From Diospyros lotus (taxonomy: Eukaryota > Streptophyta > Magnoliopsida > Ericales > Ebenaceae), in NCBI RefSeq assembly GCF_014633365.1, contig NC_068347.1, forward strand, positions 15,088,433 to 15,152,432: a stretch of DNA of 64,000 bases, given 5' to 3'. Within the stretch, counting starts at the first letter, position 1. Every line of letters begins with the position of its first letter. The notes below the pieces were generated by a model that was given only the letters and a program-made list of their open reading frames with translations, was not told the origin of the DNA and did not search any database. Below, piece after piece: positions 52,721 through 63,154 of the stretch. A program made the position numbers and the translations under genes.

Positions 52721-55700
52721 ATGGCGCGCTCACGTCGTGTGTCATTCGAGGAGAAGAACAATAGTGATAAGATGGAAACTTCGACGAATAACACGGAGAA
52801 GAAGATAGCAAGGGATAAGGACTTGGAGGTCAACAAGTATTTCACCGCCAGAGTCACGTGAAATGATCATTTTGAAGGCACTGTTGATGGCATTCGGACT
52901 AATACTGAAGCAAAATCCTCGCCTAGAGGAACAGTTTAAGGCATCTGCTTTTGGCCAGATTGTATATGGGGTACATGGAATAACTTGGAGCATTCAGTTA
53001 GTCCACAGGCTATTGTTAAGCTTGTTGCAAAAGACAGACGAGGAAGGATCATTGTTCTTCAGGATCAGAGGTCAGGAAATAAAATTTGGGAGGGAGGAGT
53101 TTACGCTGATCACGGGGTTGAAGTTTGGCAACAGCGAAGCAGCGAAGCGAAAAATCATGTTGAAGGAGCCCCCACAAATATTTGCCAGGTTTTTCCCCGA
53201 TTACAACCAAAAGATTGGGGTTTCAGGGTCGAGGTTAATGAAGGTGTTTCATCAGAATATTGTTAGCGGGAAGGTGGAGTGTTCTGATGACGAGCTCCTA
53301 TCCATGTCATATCTGATGATGATGTGGGAAATAAATTCCAAGGCTCATGCCACGAAGGTGGATATCAGGTATTTTCACCTGGCCACTCATTGGGATGAGT
53401 TGAACCGATTCCCTTGGGCAACCGACTCCTTTATCACGACTATAGAGAGTGCCAGAAAAGGCATATTGAATGGGTTCAAACAGAACGCTAAGAAGAAGAC
53501 GTATTCCATTGGAGGTTTCCCACTTACCATACATGTATTGATTTATTATGTGTTATAGAGATATAGAGATTTAGTGTCGTTGTTCCGATTATGTGAACCG
53601 ATATGTCTGTTATTAACCGATGTGAACTAACCGATATATCGGTGGAACATCGATGTGTGCTAACCGATACAAAGGTAGATACCGGTTATACTATATCTGT
53701 AATTGTCCGATTCTTTTAACCGATATGTCCTTGGTTAACCGATATTTATAATATATATGTATATACTGTCGAGAACCGATGTGGACTAACCGATACAAAT
53801 GTGGATATCGGTTATGCAATATCGGTAATTGGCCGATTTATTTAACCGATATGTATGTTATTAATTGATATTTATAACTGATATGTCTAATTTAAATCGT
53901 TCTTTTTTTTCAATTGCAGATATTTTTGTTTGAGGTCATGCCACATTTGGTTGACCTGAAAATTGTGAAAAGAATAAGAGAAGGCCCTCAAGCTCCAAGA
54001 ATAAAGAAATGGAAACTTTATTCTTCGAAGATCTCCCAAGAAGAAATTACGGAGCTTGGAATTTTTTAAAAAAATGTTATCCATATGGTGCCAACAGAAG
54101 AGGAGATGCGTGCAGATTATTTTTACAACGCACATGATGTGGAGGTTGAAGAAGAAGAAGAAGATGAAGCTGAAGAAGAAGAAGAAGAAGAAGAAGAAGA
54201 AGAAGATGAAGGAGAAAATATCGTTGAAGGAGAAGGAAGGGGTGAAAATGTGGTTGAAGTAGAAGAAAAAAAAGAACAAAGTGAATAAAAGAAAATGCAT
54301 GTGGAGCCGAAGAAAATAAAAACTTTAAAGAACTATTTACAATGTTTAAAGAATGAAGTTGGTGAAGTTAGTAGGGAAGTTCATGATCTGAAAATGGAGA
54401 TCAGAATGATGAAAATGGAGGTGAATAGAGAGATCGGAATGATGAAGATGGAGGTGAAGAGGGATATAGGTGACATTATGGATTTGTTAAAAATATTCTG
54501 GGGGAAGGTGGAGATTATGGGGGAGAGGAATAATGGGGATGGGGAGGGGAATGAAATGGAGGTGGAGAAGGTGGAGGATGGGAGGAGGGGAAGGATGTGG
54601 AGGCGGGGTTGGAAATAGAGGGGCCGAAGGTGGAGGAGGTGGAGAAGGTGGAGGAGTTGGAGAAGGTGGAGGAGGTGGAGATGGGGAAGGATGTGGAGGC
54701 GGGGCTGGAAATGGAGGGGCTGAAGGTGGAAGAGGTGGAGGTGGGGAAGGATGTGGAGGCGGGGCTGGAAATGGAGGGGCCGAACGTGGAGAAGGTGGAG
54801 GAGTTGGAGAAGGTGGAGGAGGGGGATAATGTGGAGATGGGGAAGGATGTGGAGACGGAGAAGGGGACGGAGAATATAGAGGAGAAAAATGAGGGTATGA
54901 CGGATGTGTCCTTAGAAGTAGTCAGTCCAACAAGTCCTATTAAGGCGACGTATAAAAAGAGACGTACGTAGAAGGGGCAGAAAAGAAAAAGGCTAATTGA
55001 ATCAATATTGAAGCCCGATGTTGAAACGGAGGACAAAGAACCACCCACATACACCTCCAAGCTTGACAAGCTAAGCCCCCTAAACATAAGTGCTCCAACT
55101 GGTATTATTTGGGAGTCCTTTGAAAAATATATGAAAAAGCCAAATAGTCAAACATCAACTATAATCGCAACCTGCTGTTCAATGAATAAGGATTTTTTTG
55201 AGACATTCACCACACCGGACAAGTGGCTCCAATCTGAGGTAAGTAATTCTCTAATTGTATAGTAATTCTGCTATTGGTATTCATATATCGGTGTGTGACT
55301 GATATATGTTACTGATGGTTGTATTTCTATGTATATATCGGTTATGATACCTTTATTGACATTCATATATCAGTATTCATACATCGGTTAATGACCGATA
55401 TATGTTACCGACGATTGTATTGCTATGTATATATCAATTATGACACCTTTATCGACATTCATATATCGGTATTCATACATCGGTTAATGATCGATATATG
55501 TTACCGACGGATGTATTGCTATGTATATATCGGTTATGACACCTTTATCGACATTCATATATCGGTATTCATACATCGGTTAATGATCGATATATGTTAC
55601 CAATGACCGATTTATGTTACCGATAGTGTATTGTACTTATATATCGGTATTCGATATCTGTTACGATCATTTATTTATAACCGATATGTGTTTATGATAT

Positions 55701-56563
55701 TATGTTTAAATCCTTGTAGCACATAGACGCCTACGTGTACATGCTGAACAAGAGAATGAAGGAATCGCATACTTACAATAAAGAGTTAACATTGGTTGAT
55801 ACAACATTTGCCGTAAGTTATAAAAAAATCAATATATATCCCAATATTTATATGGAATTAACTGTTTATTTTGGAAACTAACCATTTATCGTTTTGACCT
55901 CTCACAGCAAGTCTTGAAAAGTGATTGGGATCTTTATAAGGCTGACAAATGGAAGATATGGGATGATCACGACATCCCTGTTGTATTTCTTTAGGCTGAG
56001 ACAGGTTACTCCAACCCTTTTTTGAACGCTGATAACGTGCTCTGCCCTGCAAACATCGATAATAATCACTGAGTTCTAGTTAGGGTTGATTTGGGCGCTT
56101 AACGTGTTCATGTTTACTCCTCTACCAAACCCATTGGTTATGAAAATAAGTTTCAATATATGGTAGAGATGATACCAAAACTTATAACAAAATGTGGATA
56201 CGGAGATTTGAAACCTAGATTTATTCTGAAGGATAAATGGGAATTAAAGATTGAGGATGCTCCGCAGCAAACTGGGTAAGCAACATTAATTTAATTTTAT
56301 TATTTAAAATTGTTTTGATTGTGATGCGTATTGATTTTTGCAACTTGATTACAATTGGCAGGGGTGGTGATTGTGGGATTTTTGTTCTGAAGTGGATGGA
56401 ATTAATGGCCCACAACAAACCAATTGTAGAAATGACCTAGTCAAAAGCTTCAAAATTCAGAACTCGAATGGCTTGGGAGCTTTATACGTTTGCAATATTG
56501 GATGCAAGGGATTTTGCAGCCAAGATTGTAGATAAAACAGACAAAAAGAGAAATAAAAACTGA
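52721..56563 (+). pseudogene. MULE-borne DUF1985 / Ulp1-type cysteine protease gene (broken)
   Basis: Starts ATGGCGCGCTCACG at 52721. It reaches an in-frame TGA near 52860 and continues in another frame as a DUF1985-like domain (52863-53530: FGQIVYG, 'WSIQLVHRLLL', 'EEFTLITGLKFG'). After an intron full of ATATCGGT motifs come 'PHLVDLKI' (53940), an acidic Glu-rich and GGTGGAG-encoded repeat tract (54147-54900), and an exon to 55239. A C48 (Ulp1/SUMO protease-like) domain follows at about 55722-56563. Of the catalytic set, His (56067) is followed by a stop in place of Trp, the Asp position reads Ser (VYSSTKP), and the Cys is kept (GGDCGIFVL, 56366-56392). Further stops lie at about 55992, 56100 and 56437. 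It is not functional. In related MULEs this protease is thought to act on SUMO-like proteins; its role in transposition is unknown. Confidence 0.8.
55317..55604 (+). repeat. Tandem repeat, three units of about 96 bp, in a MULE intron
   Basis: Each unit contains 'tgtattgctatgtatatatc', 'gacattcatatatcggtatt' and 'acatcggttaatgaccgata'. It lies in the intron between 55239 and about 55720, built almost wholly from the ATATCGGT motif. Confidence 0.85.
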
Positions 56564-57458
56564 ACAATTATATTTGTACTTACTTGTAAATTTACATTCT
56601 TTGCATAGTACATATTGTGTACAAGTTATTGGACTTGCAATGATTGTTGTCATTCGTTAAACATAGTTGTATTATAATTGTAAATTTACCTTATTGTAAT
56701 AAAAATTTAAATTTAATATAAATTATAAATGCATCTAGATTATTGTAATATGATTGGAGAATTTAAATATACATGCATTGATATCGGTTATGAAACCAAA
56801 GTAGGTAATAAACATCTATACCGATATCGGTTCAACATATCGACCAAATACTAATGTAAATTACCGATATCTTTTTTATTCTATTTCATCAGTTTACATA
56901 CGTCGGTTATATGAACCGATATCCTAATACAAAGGTTATTCGTTTGCAAAATATCAGTCGATGATCGATTCAAACAAACCGATATCATCCTCATTCATCA
57001 TAATCGGTTATCGTACGTCGGTAACGTGACCGATACATAAGAACCGATACCCTATTACATAATTTTGCATGTCGGTATATAACCGATATCAGTTTTTAAT
57101 TATAAATTAAACACGTGTTCCTTGTTAGATCGGTCTCTTAAAATCGATAGTGTTAGGACATGGATGTGTCGGTTAATATAGATTGGATATTAATGCTAAT
57201 ATATCGGTTTCCATATATATTGTGTCGGTTACCGATGGTCAGATTCCATACAGAATTTTGTTTCATCGGTTTACATAAATGGTGATGATAATCGATATGT
57301 CAGAACCGATATCGATCACCATAGAATTCCTTTTTAAATACTGCAATGATACCTGCTCCATGGTTGTTAAATATTTGAATGTATATTTAAATATTTATTA
57401 CAACATTGGTGAAAGAAGCAAATATATGGGTTCAATACAAGCATATATGTCAGACGAG

Positions 57459-59920
57459 TCAAACGTGATCCACTCTTGCACCTTTACTGCTGCCTTCCTT
57501 CTTTTCATCCAGACTTATTGGATTTGAGCAAGTTTGGCGATTGTGGCCAATTTGACCACAACGACCACATTTTACCCTTCTCTTCTCTTCGTCGGATGAA
57601 GGAATTCGGCATGTCTTGCGTCTTCCACATGGGTGTCTAGTTGCCGGAGTTAGTAAATTAATAGATGCACTTTCGTCCGATACGATCCAATCGGCCTGAC
57701 TGCCCACCGGCATAATCGGATCGACATAGGCACACAACAGAGCCTCTGTTTGGTAGTATGCGGACGACAAAGTGTATGGGTCAATATTACGTGAACGTGC
57801 AGCAGCTAGGGCATGTTCGCATGGCAATTTGTCGAAATCAAACACCCGACATGTGCAAGTTTTCGCCTTCAAGTCTACTATGCCACCAGAGTTACCATCT
57901 TTGACATTGAATCTATACATATCAATCGGTTCTGACAGCCAATATTGGGATAATCCAAATCTTTTGGCTATTTGTCCTTCAGCCCAAGAGGTGAGATGTC
58001 CACCCATCTTACTAGCATGACCCCGTCTCTCATAAAACCATTGTTGCAGCATATTCCTAATATACTCCATCAAACATTGAATGGGCAATTTACGTGCATC
58101 CACCAAAGCTGCAATGAGGCATTCTGTAATGTTTGTCGTCATTATATCAAACCGCTTCCCATCCGAATAGGCACGTGCCCAACGACTGAAGCCGGCCTCT
58201 CTTAGATAGGTGCCGACGGCTGGATCATATCGCTCGAGCTCGTTAAACAATTCATGGAATTCTGATTCTCGATAAGCCTTCGCTGCCTTGTAGAACAAAG
58301 CATGCACATTTTCATGCTTGAATTTAGCTTTAACGTTCTGGCCAATGTGATATATACAATGTACGTGTAGTGCATTAGGGAAAACCGTCAGTACCACCTT
58401 ACTGATGCTTTTATGCCTGTTAGACACAAATACCAATTCAAGTATCTCATGGTCAATTGCTGATCGCAATTTAGTGAAGAACCATTCCCATGAGGCATCA
58501 TTCTCGAAATCTCCTACTCCCCATGCTATAGGATATACATTGTTGTTACCGTCTTTGCATGTGGCAACAAACAAACTACCAAGATATTTACCCTTCAGAA
58601 AGCAAGCATCAACTGCAATTACGGGCCGCATTTGGCTACGAAATCCAGTAAGACATGCACCAATTGCCATAAATAGGTACTTGAATATGCTCTTACTGTC
58701 ACTCTCGATTTCAGCAATCGTCCCAGGGTTTTTCAACTTCAACATGTACAGATAAGATGGCAGCAACTGGAATGATTCCTCCGCCCCCCCCCCCCCCCCC
58801 GGATCATGTCCAAAGCCTTTTCCCGCAATCGTCATGCCTTTAAATAACTTATGTTCACCCCAAATTCCTTGCGAACATCGTTGATAATGTTCTTAAGCTT
58901 ATGAATACGCTTCACATCCATGTAATAGGGTTTTACATGAGAACCAATTACTCTGCTCTTCGCTTAGCAATGACCACGCCGCATTATTGAAGATGAACAT
59001 GAATGAGTATTTACATATTTCCTGACTACCCAACCAAAAGAAGTACCAAGCGTTGTTGCCCTCAACCGCCATTGACACTGATCGTGCTTACACTTCATGT
59101 ACAATACCTTCATAGTTGACTTTACCACATTGTATTCATAATTATTTCTCTATGCCAACAAACTCATCCTTTGATGCAATTCAAATTTTGAAGCAAAAAT
59201 TTGGTTTAACTTAACTTCTGACACCTGGGACGATGTTCCCGAACTAACCCTTGATAATCTCAAAGATGGGAGAAAAGTAGGCTGCTCAGCGCCATCACCA
59301 ACTTGTACATCGATATGGACCAATTTTTCAACATCAATCCCATTGAAAACTTCTACTTCTCCAGAACCTGCTCTTGCATCATCACAATTAAAAACATCTT
59401 CAGCACCATATCCACCATCATAACAATTGACTTCTTCAAGCCCATTCCCATCCACAGAATCATCACAATTAACATCGTAGTGAAAACCATCCATATTCAT
59501 GTTCCTTGTGGCCTCGTTGTTCGACCATATTGGACTATCGTTGCCTAGCCGTATCACTGGCAAATTACTGCATCCTTGATTCTCTGCAACCTCTTCATTC
59601 GGCTGTGTACTCGGTTTTAATTTGTCCACAAAATCAACACACAATGAGCTTCTCGATTCTATCCGAGAGCATTCAACTATAAAGCACTCAACATCCATAT
59701 CACTTTGAATCTGCATTGGTGGTGCTGATATATCTAGAGTCCTAAACTTGTACTTCATCACAATCGACTTCTCAACAAGACTAAAATTGAACCTTCTATA
59801 TACGGAACTTACCAATTGGTCGAATGTGAAGCCTAGATGCACACGTATTACACAACAACATTTATCGGTCACGTACTTGTATTCCCCTCTATCAACATCC
59901 CACCGACGTCCATACATCAC
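57459..59920 (-). pseudogene. MULE transposase (MuDR family), inactivated
   Basis: The minus strand starts MMYGRRWDVD at 59920, with acceptor 'tctaatttacag' upstream. The N-terminal part runs to about 59150, then a zinc-binding DNA-binding region (CKHDQCQWRLRA, 59100), the catalytic core, a SWIM finger (CTCRVFDFDKLPCEHA) and a CCHC knuckle (CGRCGQIGHNRQTC) before the stop at 57459. Defects: TAA in the DNA-binding region (about 58964), TGA replacing Trp near 58838 (KA*RLREKALDMIRG), and a frame change at a run of 17 C (58784-58800). The second catalytic Asp is Asn (SNRHKSI, codon 58419-58421), while the first Asp (AVDACFLKG, 58608-58610) and the Glu (TTNITECL) remain. It cannot be active as written. 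Confidence 0.88.
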
Positions 59921-60807
59921 AGGTACAAATATTGGTCTATGAGCCGCTATTCCTGTAAATTAGAAAAAAAAAAATAACATCGGTTGGATGTAAGTAGAAA
60001 AAGTTAGTTATCATCGGTTATATAGGTTTCACAATATCGATCGCGCAAGGATATGTCAGTTATTATATATCGGTTTACGTAAAATTAAACCGATATAGTT
60101 AACTGATATCGATATATTATTTGTTATTGGTTGTAAATCGGTTAATATGTATCGGTATACATTAAATTTGAATTGGATATACCGACATATCATTCGTATA
60201 TATTATATATCGGTATACATTATATATCGATAGATGTAAAATTACATCTGATACAGTTATACCAATATAGTAGTTGAAATAAGAAGTATATCGGTTACTA
60301 TGTATCGGTTTAAATTAAATTAAAACCGATACAATTATACCGATACATGATGCCGGTACATAACATTTTTGGGTACCGATATATAAACCGACCGGATATA
60401 AAACATTTTTAGGGGTGTTTCTGGTTTGAACCTTCGCTCAGTCGAGCTTTAGAATGCAGAACCAGAGCGAGGTTCATTTGCATACCCATTACGTAGTCAT
60501 TACAAAAAATGCATCGAAGATGGTAAAACACTCTGAAATTACTTGCAATGGCTTTGAAGGCGAAGACCGATGAAGAAGCAGCAACCCTAGATGCTTAGAA
60601 CAGAGGATGAGCGAGAGAGATGTTCTGGTCGGCGGGCGATTGGGGATGTGCGTGCAAGAGGAAGAAGACGAAGGGGATCGTAGGCTGATTTAAATCGGGG
60701 GCATTTTAGTCCATTCAACTCTCAAAAGTCCTAATTTTGCAAAAAAAAATTAAGAGTCCTATTTTTGCAAAGTTCTTTACGGGCAGTAATATTTTTGCAA
60801 ATTTCCC
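59845..60807 (-). repeat. Right terminal inverted repeat of the MULE
   Basis: Mirror image of 50079-51040, including the leader-like region (60530-60680), ATATCGGT-rich intron and the start of the transposase coding exon. The promoter and leader for the transposase are expected here, firing leftward. The same sequence in the left repeat would fire rightward to the DUF1985/Ulp1 gene. Confidence 0.85.
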
Positions 60808-61289
60808 ACCAGAAAAGAGGGAGGAGTTTGGTTTGAATTGTTGAAGATAGTTGAGCTACTGCCTCTTATGACTGGCTAAACCTTTCATTATCCAATCCTT
60901 TCCTCCAGAACCACTAACAATGCAACCCCTGATCACCTTTCGCAACAGCGGAATCAATAACATTGATATTCATATACATATTGAATGGTAAATACAAGGG
61001 TGATGATGTACAAAAGTTTCACTGGGAGGCCATCCAATATTAGTCCCCCCAGAGAAGGTTTAATGGCTGCCATAACCTTTGTCCTGCACTTCTCATTTTA
61101 ACAAGACGACGACAAGAGGGAACTACAATCTGAAAGAGTTACCAGAAGACGGCCAGAAGAAGGCAAAAGAAAAAAAAAAAAAAAACGAATCATTAAATAT
61201 AATGACTAATGAAGCAAAACTAACGTGGATTATGCGAGGAATGATTTCCAAAACTTACACTTGCAAATGTACAAAGGCACACTGATTTA
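60808..61289 (-). other. Probable 3' flank and 3' UTR of the FAB1 gene
   Basis: No other gene is recognised. An A tract lies at about 61170-61184, and the duplicated C-terminal coding piece begins just above. Confidence 0.35.
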
Positions 61290-61405
61290 CAGCTTTACTC
61301 GACTTGTATTGTGTCCCATAACCATCTTGAGAGAGACTTCTTTTCACAAAGATTAGTACTGGGACTTGCTTGGAGTGAGAGTTCCTCGGGAGACCACTGA
61401 TGATC
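61290..61405 (-). repeat. Diverged tandem copy of the FAB1 C-terminal coding end
   Basis: It matches 61412-61520 in order: 'tttactcgacttgt', 'gtcccata/gtcccgcc accttg', 'gggacttgct', 'ggccactgat/gaccactgat'. It lies just 3' of the stop codon of the gene, so an extra piece of the C-terminal coding sequence sits in the 3' UTR. Confidence 0.7.
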
Positions 61406-61419
61406 ACTAATTTATGGAT

Positions 61420-61751
61420 TTACTCGACTTGTGTCCCGCCACCTTGGGAGTACTCGTCACAAAGGTCAGTCTGGGACTTGCTCGGTATGATGGTAGCAGG
61501 AGGCCACTGATCCGGGACCATCAGAAAATATGTTGTCATGGCCTTCTTGAACCTTTTCTTGTACTGCTTAGGGGAAATGATTGTAGGAGACGAATTCCTC
61601 GGCCCACCAAGGAAGCCAGAAGCCTTCATCCAACTCTCAAGGTGCTTGTCCCAAGTGTACTGTCTCATAAAATCAATGATCCCAATATAACCAACTCATG
61701 TTTCTCTTCATCCACCCCAACCAGCAAGGAATAATCCATGACGTCAACTGA
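61420..61751 (-). CDS. FAB1-type PI3P 5-kinase, C-terminal exon (frameshifted)
   Basis: FAB1/PIKfyve enzymes phosphorylate phosphatidylinositol 3-phosphate to PI(3,5)P2 on endosomes and vacuoles. This exon follows acceptor 'ctgatgcag' and encodes [21 protein letters not shown] (kinase core). Near 61681-61686 the frame changes by two extra bases (or one lost), before [18 protein letters not shown], '[12 protein letters not shown]' and 'YFLMVPDQW'. The end is GGGTQVE and a stop at 61420. Both sides of the break match the family well, so it looks recent or could be a sequence error. If real, the product would lose the last 90 or so residues, including the kinase-core end. Confidence 0.85.
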
Positions 61752-62887
61752 CTGCATCAGCATGAAATTTAAGGAATTAAGATAAATGGAAAGCAAGTAA
61801 ACTTCTAGATCATGGAAGAGCCTAAAGGATCAACAATGGAATGCTGGAAACCTGATATTCATTCCGTGGTGAGGCCCAAAGGAAAGTGACAGACACTGAA
61901 AGATTTCACATAGTGGAAAGCACTTGCAAGAATAGATCTTATCAAGTTTAAAGTTTTTATTTTCCTTTTTCCTGTTTTTTTGTTTTTAATTTTAATTCCA
62001 TTAATAGTTGATTTCAATGAAGATAGTGGAGAAGTCTTAACACTAAAAGTTATTTTATTCATAGTTGTCAAATCGATATTAGAATAGTGAATTGGAAGGT
62101 CTAATTTCTGAACCGTGAATTGTATTGTAAGATACAATAACAATTTGCTAAATAACTTAAGATTATAATCTACAAAATGTTCATACCTATAACATGAAGA
62201 AAATACTCAAAATAGTAATTCTAACCCAAGTTTAACGATACTGATACCATGTATGGCACTAAAACAGGCTACCAAGGATTTCAAAGAGGGAAAGACTGTT
62301 GGTATGCTGCATATTTTTTTAGTTTTTGACCAAAAGGGCCCTGTTTGACCTGAGTTTTTTAACCCTAAGATCCCAATAGGACTCTTTGCATCAGGTTAAG
62401 GAAAAAGAAGAAGAAGAAGAAGAAAACTAAGCTGTTTCACATTCGGGTTGCGCAGTTCCAACTAGGCCTGTTGCAACCTGATTGTAGAATTCCACTGCTC
62501 CAGTAATATTTTGAATAGCTTGGACATGCCATTCACCTAGAATGTCATGCAATTCAGGTAGCCATTCAAAGCAAAATCCAGTTCACTCTTCTGTTTCTAC
62601 CAGTTGGACTGAATATTGAACCGATACGTATTGCATATCGTACAATACTAACAACACTATTTATTTTCCTTTCAGTCTAAAAATCTTTATTCCAAACATA
62701 GCCTACATGTCTGTTCTAGGTTATTAGCCAATGAAAGATGATTTATATAGGCGTCTCTGCTAGGAGCATTAGTTTAGAAAATGCTTATTCTGTGCCCATA
62801 GAAACTACTTCCAGATCAAGCACTATAAACAATTATAAGATCCTGTGAAATAACTAGATTCATGAAAGTATCAGTATGAAAACTTAC

Positions 62888-63154
62888 AGCAAGAAAAGAA
62901 GTATCATTCCAAACAGCTCTTTCCAACAACCGCTTTGCCTTGTTTCCAACAAATATTGGAGAAGTTGGCATTGCTTCAATCAAATTCTGATCTAGCAGAA
63001 CCTTATTACTTCCACTGGAATCTGGATTATATCGTGATCGGGAAGATCCATTGAGATCATAAAGCCGTGTTAGATTCCTTTGAAATAGAAGATTCTCCAT
63101 TACCAGAACATCCATTTTTGTTTCCTTTCCACCTTTCAGATGCTTTGATGAAAC
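62888..63154 (-). CDS. FAB1-type PI3P 5-kinase, penultimate visible exon
   Basis: Acceptor 'ggcttaag' before 63154 and donor 'CTTGCT|gtaagt' after 62888. It encodes VSSKHLKGGKETKMDVLVME, 'NLLFQRNLTRLYDLNGS', 'NKVLLDQNLIEAMPTSP' and 'AVWNDTSFLA', the PIP-kinase catalytic domain of plant FAB1 proteins. It joins in phase to the exon starting at 61751 ([13 protein letters not shown]). The large N-terminal part (FYVE and chaperonin-like regions) must lie beyond 64000. The frame is intact here. Confidence 0.92.

Larger units (their letters stand above)
50079..60807. mobile_element. Mutator-like element (MULE), 10.7 kb, long terminal inverted repeats
   Basis: Both ends start GGGAAATTTGCAAAAATA and remain alignable for about 960 bp inward (50079-51040 and 59845-60807). 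Inside are two convergent gene remnants, a DUF1985/Ulp1-type gene on + (52721-56563) and a MULE transposase on - (57459-59920). Each starts next to one inverted repeat. This is the arrangement of MuDR-type elements with an added C48-peptidase gene, as in Kaonashi-type MULEs. The expected 9 bp target duplication is not evident (TAGAGTTTA against ACCAGAAAA). It begins 182 bp after the aminotransferase stop codon. Confidence 0.88.

Noticed and set aside
54533..54829. Gly-rich frame on the + strand
   Set aside because: It is a second reading of the same purine-rich repeat; the Glu/Val/Lys frame at 54597-54971 joins better to the flanking exon.
54515..55087. 190-codon Ser/Pro/Thr-rich frame on the minus strand
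   Set aside because: It is the antisense of the GGTGGAG/GAGGTGG repeat in the MULE gene; low-complexity shadow.
58786..58835. MTIAGKGFGHDP as the transposase start
   Set aside because: It is an out-of-frame reading next to the C run; the family-like frame there is RLREKALDMIRG, continuous with upstream coding.
50079..60807. 9 bp target duplication for the MULE
   Set aside because: The bases flanking the inverted repeats (TAGAGTTTA and ACCAGAAAA) do not match, so no duplication is claimed.
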